IMG/VR virus record: IMGVR_UViG_3300009124_000043
Location: 1 to 35,803 of that record
Length of the DNA stretch: 35,803 nt
Strand: one strand, 5' to 3'
From: a virus
Shown here: positions 30,333-35,803 of the stretch, piece after piece
Layout: the number at the start of each line of letters is the position of its first letter
Numbering within the stretch: position 1 is the first letter of the stretch
Program-made: the position numbers and the translations under genes
Notes under the pieces: model-generated
Database searches by the model: none
What the model was told of the DNA's origin: nothing
The model's input: only the letters and a program-made list of their open reading frames with translations

Positions 30333-32015
30333 ATGTTATTACGTCCCTACCAAGAGGTAGCCGTGAACGATGCTATCAAGGCACTCGACAAACACGGTAA
30401 CACTCTCGTCGTTGCGCCCACAGGTGCAGGCAAAACCATCATGCTTTCCGCGCTCGTAGGCAAGCGCCACAAAGAAGGCAAAAAGATTCTTATCGTCCAA
30501 CACCGCGACGAACTTGTTGAGCAAAACCAATCCAAGTTCAAAAAGGTGAACCCCTACATTACCACAAGCATCGTCAATGGAACGGTCAAGCATTGGGACG
30601 GGGATGCAGTGTTCTCAATGGTTCAGACCATTTCACGCGAGCGTAACCTTAGACACCGCCCCAAGTTTGACATGGTGGTCATTGATGAAGGCCACCATGC
30701 TGCGGCTCCCACATATCGCCGTGTGGTTGATGCCGTGCTTGAAGACAATGACAAAGCAGAGATTGTGGGCTTTACAGCCACGCCCAACCGTGGTGATGGC
30801 AAAGGATTGCGCTCTGTGTTTAACAACTGCGCACATCAGATTGAAATCGGCTCTCTAATTCAAGAGGGCTTTCTGGTGCGCCCCAAAACATTTATCGTCG
30901 ATCTAGGTGTAAATGATCAACTGAATAAAGTCACAAAGCGCGGAAAAGAATATGACATGGAAGAGGTCGCCGCTATCATGGACCGCCAAGTCATTAACGA
31001 TAGAATTGTTCGAGAGTGGCGGGACAAGGCAGGTGATCGCAAAACTGTTGTATTCTGTTCAACAATCAAACATGCCGAAAATCTTTGCTTGGCGTTTCTG
31101 CTTGCAGACATTAAGGCAGATTACGTCACAGGCGAAACGCCAAAAGAAGAAAGATCGCAAATGCTCCATGACCTTGAGCATGGTGATTTGCAGGTTGTGG
31201 TCAACGTAGCGGTGCTTACAGAGGGGTTTGACGCCCCGCCTGTGTCATGTGTCGTCCTGACCCGTCCCTGCTCTCAGAAAGGCACTATGGTCCAGATGAT
31301 TGGTCGTGGGCTACGCATCGTTGATCCAGAGTTGTATCCAAACACAATCAAAACTGATTGCATTGTCATGGACTTTGGGACGTCTGTAATTACGCATGGC
31401 AGTATTGATGATGTCGCCAACTTGGATGGCAGGGAAAAAGCAGAAGGGGGAGAAGCGCCGACAAAAATCTGCCCAGAGTGCGAGGCCGAAGTTGCCCCGA
31501 ACACCCGCGAATGCCCATTCTGTGGTCACATCTTTGAAAAGGTTAAAAAAGACGTACTCGAAAACTTTGTGATGACCGAATACGATTTAATGCAGCTATC
31601 TCCATTTATGTGGATCAGCCCATTCCAAGAGGGCAACGCATTGATGGCTATGGGCTTCCAAGGATTTGCATTTGTAGGCCACCTTCAAGAAAATATGTGG
31701 ATTGCAATGGTAAAGCAAAACAAGGGTCGCGTTCGCACAGTAGCGATTGGTGAGAAAGTTCACGCCATGTCAGCAGCGGACGATTTCTTGCGCGAAATTG
31801 AGGACAGTGATGCAGCTAACAAAAGCAAGCGTTGGCTCAATAACAGAGCCACTGATAAGCAAAGAAGCCTTCTATTAGACCAAGGCATTCAAATCAGCCC
31901 AATGGACTTTTCATGGACGAAATATAAAGCAGGATGCGCTTTGAATTTCTTCTGGAACAAGGACGCTTTGGAAAAAGCCTTCTATGCAGCAGAGGATAAA
32001 ATCTTTGCACATTAA
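30333..32015 (+). CDS. Superfamily 2 DNA helicase with C-terminal zinc finger
   Basis: The 560-residue product has the SF2 motifs: Q-region RPYQ (4-7), Walker A PTGAGKT (29-35), DEGH (118-121), FTATP (147-151) and the motif VI QMIGRGLR (321-328). A zinc finger with Cys380, Cys383, Cys394 and Cys397 (CPEC...CPFC) follows, then a phage-specific C-terminal region. It is like type III restriction helicase subunits or UvsW-type phage helicases that unwind and remodel replication or recombination intermediates. Its start lies after the structured leader with CAGG upstream. The function in recombination-linked replication is inferred from its neighbours. Confidence 0.88.
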   Translation: MLLRPYQEVAVNDAIKALDKHGNTLVVAPTGAGKTIMLSALVGKRHKEGKKILIVQHRDELVEQNQSKFKKVNPYITTSIVNGTVKHWDGDAVFSMVQTISRERNLRHRPKFDMVVIDEGHHAAAPTYRRVVDAVLEDNDKAEIVGFTATPNRGDGKGLRSVFNNCAHQIEIGSLIQEGFLVRPKTFIVDLGVNDQLNKVTKRGKEYDMEEVAAIMDRQVINDRIVREWRDKAGDRKTVVFCSTIKHAENLCLAFLLADIKADYVTGETPKEERSQMLHDLEHGDLQVVVNVAVLTEGFDAPPVSCVVLTRPCSQKGTMVQMIGRGLRIVDPELYPNTIKTDCIVMDFGTSVITHGSIDDVANLDGREKAEGGEAPTKICPECEAEVAPNTRECPFCGHIFEKVKKDVLENFVMTEYDLMQLSPFMWISPFQEGNALMAMGFQGFAFVGHLQENMWIAMVKQNKGRVRTVAIGEKVHAMSAADDFLREIEDSDAANKSKRWLNNRATDKQRSLLLDQGIQISPMDFSWTKYKAGCALNFFWNKDALEKAFYAAEDKIFAH

Positions 32016-32172
32016 ATTAATCACAGTGCGAGAGGGCAAGACTGGTCCAGTAGTTTACATGTGGGTAGACGGAGAAGAGGTCGGTCATGTAGAGTTAAGC
32101 ACAAGGGCAGCAACTAATCTTATTAGTGACTTAGCCAAATGCATTGTGGAGAAACCTGATGCCAAGATTTGA
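32005..32172 (+). CDS. Small conserved-looking protein, TTG start
   Basis: A TTG at 32005, 8 bases after AGAGGA (31991-31996), gives a 55-residue product starting HIKLITVREGKTGPVVYMWV after the initiator. It is a beta-alpha protein with VDGEEVGHVELS and a helix at the end. It overlaps the helicase stop by 11 bp. An ATG at 31984 is in the same frame and would add seven residues but has a poor ribosome site. I do not recognise a family. Confidence 0.5.
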   Translation: MHIKLITVREGKTGPVVYMWVDGEEVGHVELSTRAATNLISDLAKCIVEKPDAKI

Positions 32173-32464
32173 AATGTATCTCATGCTTGCAGAGAAGAAT
32201 AATGGTTCTGTCGAAACGTCTGAAATCAAGATGATTTGTTGGGTTAACAATTCAGATGATTTTTCCCAAATACAGGACAGAGCAAATGAAGTTATTAAAG
32301 ACCATCTAGAAGAAGCCGACAAGGAAGTAATATTTGGAGCAGCCTCTGTCATGGTAAGAGGGCATGAGGTTTTAAACATTGGATTTAGAAACAAAGATGC
32401 GGACCCGGACGAAGTAGATGAAGTCATAGAATTGTTCGGATTACAGGAGGAGACGGCGCATTGA
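32159..32464 (+). CDS. Small acidic protein, unknown function
   Basis: The ATG at 32159, with GGAG at 32148-32151, gives 101 residues beginning MPRFEMYLMLAEKNNGSVET. The product is acidic in its second half (ADKEVIFGAASVMVRGHEVL, then DADPDEVDEVIELFG). I cannot name the family. It overlaps the previous gene by 14 bp and ends in a TTGA overlap with the next gene. A small regulatory or DNA-mimic protein is possible only on grounds of acidity. Confidence 0.6.
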   Translation: MPRFEMYLMLAEKNNGSVETSEIKMICWVNNSDDFSQIQDRANEVIKDHLEEADKEVIFGAASVMVRGHEVLNIGFRNKDADPDEVDEVIELFGLQEETAH

Positions 32465-32685
32465 CAGTACCATCAGCACCAAAGCCAATCGAAGAGTTGG
32501 CGCACATACTTGGCAAGTTTGGGTGGGACACCCGCTTTTCTGACCTAACAGAAGATCAAGTTCACACCTTAATATTTGGCATTCAAGAAGCACAAAATCT
32601 AGCAGCGGAGATTGAAATTGGAAAACTCGAAGAAACCTACTTTAAGTCAACAGGCACTTGGCCCTCTACTTCAATCCCCTTCTAA
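32461..32685 (+). CDS. Small protein with TTG start overlapping the nuclease gene
   Basis: TTG at 32461 overlaps the preceding TGA (TTGA) and follows a perfect AGGAGG (32445-32450) at 10 bases. The 74-residue product has a helical core (EELAHILGKFGWDTRFSDLT, then QVHTLIFGIQEAQNLAAEIE) and no internal ATG. I do not recognise it. It shares its last 68 bases with the start of the following nuclease gene in another frame. Confidence 0.6.
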   Translation: MTVPSAPKPIEELAHILGKFGWDTRFSDLTEDQVHTLIFGIQEAQNLAAEIEIGKLEETYFKSTGTWPSTSIPF

Positions 32686-33400
32686 TGCTGATCCAATCGT
32701 AGATCACATTAAAGCAGCCGTTGATAATGCAATTGTCACAGGCGAGCAGAAACGTGAACGCCGTAAATATATTGGCGCATCAAGTATCGGTGACGAGTGT
32801 CAGCGCAAAATACAGTATCGCTACCTTAACTACCCGATAGATCCCGATAAGGAGTTCAGCGCAAGAACGCTGCGCATTTTTCAGTTCGGTCATAGCATCG
32901 AAGATTATGCCGCCAAGTGGATTAAGGACGCAGGGTTTGATCTCCGCACAGAAGATAAACAAGGCGAACAATTTGGATTTGCAATAGCTGATGGTGAAAT
33001 ACGTGGACACATAGACGGCGTTGTTTGTGATGGACCCGTGGCTATGGGCTATCCCGCGCTCTGGGAAAACAAATCTGCTAACGATAAAAAGTTTCAAGCA
33101 TTTGTTCGCATGGGCGTGGCTAAAGCAAATCCAACTTACGCAACGCAAATCGCACTGTACCAGACGTATATGGACCTAACGGAGAACCCTGCGCTCTTCA
33201 CAGTGGTCAATAAAAACACGTCTGAAATCTATTATGAGCTAGTGCCCTACAATGCACCACTTGCGCAGGAGGCTAGTGATAGGGCAGTAAATATCTTGAC
33301 CGCTGCAAAAGCAGGTGACATTCTACCTCGCATCGCTCAGACGAAAGATTTTTTCCTCTGTAAGTTTTGCGAGTATCGGGAAACTTGTTGGGAGGAATAA
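32618..33400 (+). CDS. Cas4/AddB-like PD-(D/E)XK exonuclease with Fe-S cluster
   Basis: From a TTG at 32618, preceded by GGAG with 7-base spacing, the product has 260 residues. GHIDGVV gives Asp133, and WENKSANDKKFQ gives Glu150 and Lys152, which with Asp133 form a PD-(D/E)XK active site. Four cysteines, one early (Cys61 in GDECQRK) and three late (Cys248, Cys251, Cys257 in CKFCEYRETC), fit the 4Fe-4S pattern of Cas4 and AddB nucleases. It would resect DNA ends and feed the Sak4-SSB pair. No CRISPR array or Cas1/Cas2 is nearby, so this is a phage recombination nuclease. A TTG six bases upstream, at 32612, is an alternative start. Confidence 0.78.
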   Translation: MENSKKPTLSQQALGPLLQSPSNADPIVDHIKAAVDNAIVTGEQKRERRKYIGASSIGDECQRKIQYRYLNYPIDPDKEFSARTLRIFQFGHSIEDYAAKWIKDAGFDLRTEDKQGEQFGFAIADGEIRGHIDGVVCDGPVAMGYPALWENKSANDKKFQAFVRMGVAKANPTYATQIALYQTYMDLTENPALFTVVNKNTSEIYYELVPYNAPLAQEASDRAVNILTAAKAGDILPRIAQTKDFFLCKFCEYRETCWEE

Positions 33401-33437
33401 ATGTGAGGTGCAACCCGATCAAAAGCGCACCCCACAT
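33401..33437 (+). other. Hairpin after the nuclease gene
   Basis: ATGTGAGGTGC (33401-33411) pairs with GCACCCCACAT (33427-33437) over 11 positions with one mismatch, beginning one base after the stop codon. The loop contains AACCCGAT. A TATAAA at 33442-33447 follows, without a clear -35. The hairpin could be a weak terminator or mRNA-stabilising element before the primase gene. Confidence 0.45.
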
Positions 33438-33469
33438 TTAGTATAAAGGGTTCAGGTAGGAACAAGATA

Positions 33470-35695
33470 ATGAATATTTTACAGTTTGGCAAGAATGCAA
33501 GGGAAGTAGCGCAAAGAATTTCAGAAGAAGTTCCAAGAGATGTTCAGCTTCGCGCTTTGATTGAAACCTTCCCAAACGGCATTAGGCGCGGAAATGATTT
33601 CCTGCTTGGCTCACTAAGCGGAGAAAAAGGTCAGTCGCTTAGAATTAACATCGACACAAAAAGTCCTTGGTTTCTAAAAGGCAAAGACTTTGAGTCAGGT
33701 GATGGTGTGGGCGGCATTACCAAAATCCTAAAAGAAGGACGTGGTTGGTCCATCCAAGAGGTTGCGGAATACTTTTCGCACCACCTCTCGAAAAACATCA
33801 CGCTCCCACCAGAGAATGTTGTGAAGCTAAACAAGCCTGAAAATTTTCAGGTAACAAACACCACAGCAACAAATGGTTTTCAAAAACCCGAACAAAAGAT
33901 TGTAAAGGCTCAGATTGGACCCAACACACCTTTTGAAGAAGAGTACGACTACACTGACGAGAATGGGCAGGTGCTTGTCACAGTTCGGAAATACTTTGAA
34001 AGGGATGAAACTGGCGAAATTGTTCGAGATGGGAAAGGGAAGCCAAAGAAACAATTTCGCCAGTTCATGAGCGGAGGCCAAGGAATACCCGATCCTAGAC
34101 CCTTATATAACATACCCGACATTGTAAGCGCCGACAAGGTAATTTGGGTTGAAGGAGAAAAATGCGCGGACGCTCTCAATGAGCTAGGCTACACAGCGAC
34201 ATGCACCATTGGTGGCGCAGGTATGCTTTCTGAAAATACAGCAAGCAAGTTCGACTTCACACCATTGCGAAATAAAGATTTAATCCTGTGGCCCGACAAT
34301 GATGAAGCAGGGAAAAAGCTCGCAAAGATCGTAGAAGCACAAGCAAAAAACGCAGGTGCAAAGTCCACAGTGATGTTGCAAATCCCATCCACAAAGCCAG
34401 AAAAGTGGGACGCTGCGGACGCTATCGAAGAAGACTTTAACATTAAGAAATTTCTCAAAGACCATGAAAGTAAAGTAAAAAAACCAATATCTTTCTTGGA
34501 CGATAGTCTGATTGTAGATAAGTATTTCATTGGTGCCGCACCCGAACAAAAGTTTCTTATCGGAAACACAATACCTCTCGGTGTACCAGTGGTGTTCGCC
34601 GCAGCAGGTGACAGTGGTAAAGGCATGATGACGCTTGACTTGGCAATGAAGGTTGCCTCTGGCGCATCTATGCAAAATGCATTCGGTGGTCTGGTCGCAG
34701 AGCACGGAGACGCAATTATTATCACGGCAGAGGATGACAAAGACGAAATGCATCGTCGCATCTCTCGGCTAGATCCCATGCGCTATCGTGAAACCTATGA
34801 TCACAAGCTACGTGTTTTGCCGTTGCCAAACCTCGGTGGCGTGTTTCCAATCATGCAGAAGTTCGATCACACCTACCTCATGGGCGAAGAGTTCTCGCGC
34901 ATCTATGATCAAATGCTGGAGATGGAAAACCTCAAGCTCATTGTTATTGACCCTCTCGCATCTTTCGTTCACGCGGATGTCAACGCTGATCCCGCAGCAG
35001 GAGCAGCATTTATGGGACTTCTCGCGCAGATGGCTACAGAGACAGGTGCAACTGTAATGGTCAACCACCACATGGCAAAGGTTGACGCCAAGGAACCAAT
35101 TTCAACGCCAGAGGAAGCGCGTAATAAAATCAGAGGGACATCCGCTATCGTTGATGGTGTGCGCTCTGCATTCGCAGTATGGCAAGTGGACGAAGGCACA
35201 GGAAAGCAAAGGTGCAGGGATTTAAACGTACCATACACAAGAAACGCAGTCTTTGATGGCGCAGTCGTTAAATCCAACGGCCCAGCCAATCGTGAAATCA
35301 GGCACTTTATTCGCAATTCAGACACAGGTTTGCTTGAAGATCGCAGTGTGGACATTCAATCACTCGCAATGTCCGAAGCCGTCAGAGATCGCTTGGCTCA
35401 CGTTGTGCAATACATTCGCATGCGTGAAGAACAGGGCTTGGCAGTAACAATCGAAGGAACGCATGATGGTGTTTGGAATACCGCAAATGGGCTGGAACCA
35501 AATGAACCATGCGTCATAGCTATTCAATCCGTAAAGCCAACAACAATCAAAATGACAATCACAAGAGCTATGCAGCAGGGGCTTGTTGAGAAATACAGAT
35601 TAACACCAAGCGGACCACTAAAGTATCTCGGCGTTCCAAACGGACCACTATCTAACGGAACATACGAACCTGTTACCGGGCGCGATAATGTATAA
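33470..35695 (+). CDS. TOPRIM primase fused to a RepA/DnaB-type helicase
   Basis: The 741-residue product has an N-terminal region (1-110), a TOPRIM domain with WVEGEK (226-231, Glu228) and LWPDNDEAG (Asp276, Asp278), and a RecA-fold helicase. Its P-loop is AAGDSGKGMM (Lys384), followed by IIITAEDDKDEMHRR, LIVIDPLASFVHADV and NHHMAK. This is the AAA_25 / RepA-type replicative helicase fused to a primase, as in many marine phages. The Lys of the P-loop is followed by Gly385 rather than Ser/Thr, which is unusual. It is likely the central replication protein; a polymerase would be expected beyond the window. Confidence 0.85.
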   Translation: MNILQFGKNAREVAQRISEEVPRDVQLRALIETFPNGIRRGNDFLLGSLSGEKGQSLRINIDTKSPWFLKGKDFESGDGVGGITKILKEGRGWSIQEVAEYFSHHLSKNITLPPENVVKLNKPENFQVTNTTATNGFQKPEQKIVKAQIGPNTPFEEEYDYTDENGQVLVTVRKYFERDETGEIVRDGKGKPKKQFRQFMSGGQGIPDPRPLYNIPDIVSADKVIWVEGEKCADALNELGYTATCTIGGAGMLSENTASKFDFTPLRNKDLILWPDNDEAGKKLAKIVEAQAKNAGAKSTVMLQIPSTKPEKWDAADAIEEDFNIKKFLKDHESKVKKPISFLDDSLIVDKYFIGAAPEQKFLIGNTIPLGVPVVFAAAGDSGKGMMTLDLAMKVASGASMQNAFGGLVAEHGDAIIITAEDDKDEMHRRISRLDPMRYRETYDHKLRVLPLPNLGGVFPIMQKFDHTYLMGEEFSRIYDQMLEMENLKLIVIDPLASFVHADVNADPAAGAAFMGLLAQMATETGATVMVNHHMAKVDAKEPISTPEEARNKIRGTSAIVDGVRSAFAVWQVDEGTGKQRCRDLNVPYTRNAVFDGAVVKSNGPANREIRHFIRNSDTGLLEDRSVDIQSLAMSEAVRDRLAHVVQYIRMREEQGLAVTIEGTHDGVWNTANGLEPNEPCVIAIQSVKPTTIKMTITRAMQQGLVEKYRLTPSGPLKYLGVPNGPLSNGTYEPVTGRDNV

Positions 35696-35716
35696 CCCGA
35701 TAAAATGTTCGGGTTA
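35693..35716 (+). other. Hairpin at the end of the primase-helicase gene
   Basis: TAACCCGA (35693-35700, including the stop codon) pairs with TCGGGTTA (35709-35716) over 8 bp around an 8-base loop. No U-run follows. It may assist the terminator directly after it. Confidence 0.5.
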
Positions 35717-35752
35717 AAAGGTTAACTGCCGGGCATTCCCGGTTAACTTTTT
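35716..35752 (+). terminator. Intrinsic terminator after the primase-helicase gene
   Basis: GTTAA (35721-35725) pairs with TTAAC (35743-35747). After a CTG bulge, CCGGG (35729-35733) pairs with CCCGG (35738-35742) around CATT. AAAAG precedes and TTTTT follows (35748-35752), giving an A-stem-U terminator. Confidence 0.75.
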
Positions 35753-35754
35753 AC

Positions 35755-35783
35755 TTGCAATGTATGGGAATACTTGGTATAAA
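35755..35783 (+). promoter_or_regulatory. Strong sigma70-type promoter at the right end
   Basis: TTGCAA (35755-35760), an exact 17-bp spacer and TATAAA (35778-35783) directly follow the terminator. AGGAAAAAGGA at the window end would be the ribosome site of the next gene. TGGGA (35765-35769) and TCCCA (35784-35788) flank the -10 as an inverted repeat, a possible operator. Confidence 0.7.
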
Positions 35784-35803
35784 TCCCAATCTAGGAAAAA
35801 GGA

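Noticed and set aside
32618-33400. CRISPR-associated Cas4
   Set aside because: The Fe-S nuclease motifs match Cas4, but there is no repeat array and no Cas1 or Cas2; the neighbours are phage recombination genes.
34189-34779. 196-codon minus-strand frame opposite the primase-helicase
   Set aside because: The plus-strand frame carries clear TOPRIM and P-loop motifs; the opposite frame has a low-quality Ser/Phe/Cys-rich translation and no context.
1-35803. Integrase, attachment site, tRNA genes, reverse transcriptase with variable repeat (DGR), metabolic genes
   Set aside because: I looked for these and found no protein motif or folded RNA that supports any. A tRNA or covariance scan could not be run.

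Overview
The window reads as most of the genome of a short-tailed, double-stranded DNA bacteriophage of the marine type. It starts just before the scaffold gene and ends inside the replication region. The base composition is moderately AT-rich, genes are packed with ATGA or TAATG overlaps, and all but one lie on the plus strand. Many proteins match, from memory, conserved families of ocean metagenome phages. The head and tail set, the 3-TM holin of gene-transfer-agent type, and the Sak4 / SSB / SF2 helicase / Cas4-like nuclease / TOPRIM primase-helicase set suggest a phage of a marine alphaproteobacterium, perhaps of the SAR116 phage HMO-2011 type. That host call is an inference. I saw no integrase, tRNA, CRISPR array or reverse transcriptase.

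Layout. Positions 1-3056 are head genes: the end of an upstream protein, a scaffold-like protein, an unknown protein, a decoration-like protein and the major capsid protein. A terminator with a UUCG loop and a likely promoter follow. Positions 3222-4649 encode small virion proteins. Positions 4639-5770 hold a chain of very basic small proteins and one coiled-coil membrane protein, joined by TAATG. Positions 5767-13856 are connector and fibre genes: two adaptor-like proteins, a protein with 22 exact-length 22-residue repeats, an S74 self-cleaving fibre, a discoidin-like binding protein and a tail-assembly chaperone-like protein. Positions 13857-15819 are the lysis cassette, ending in an M15 peptidase. 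Positions 15927-25856 hold a nozzle or hub-like protein, small virion proteins and a run of large Ala/Gly-rich proteins that look like ejected internal proteins.

The right part is the regulatory and DNA-metabolism region. A minus-strand ribbon-helix-helix protein sits 2 bp from the start of a divergent DUF1064-type nuclease-like gene. Then come a coiled-coil protein, two tandem paralogues with an NGNHR (ParB/DGQHR-like) motif, Sak4-like ATPase, an SSB-like protein, a structured RNA leader, an SF2 helicase, three small proteins, a Cas4-like Fe-S nuclease and a TOPRIM primase-helicase. A terminator and a good promoter (TTGCAA-17-TATAAA) close the window, so another transcript begins just beyond it.

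The most interesting points are the leader at 30241-30320, which can form an H-type pseudoknot plus two mutually exclusive stems just before the helicase gene, and the gaplessly colinear NGNHR paralogue pair. Others are the overlapping basic genes that one base would fuse, and the nested repeats in the fibre genes. All family names come from recognition of motifs; no search was run.
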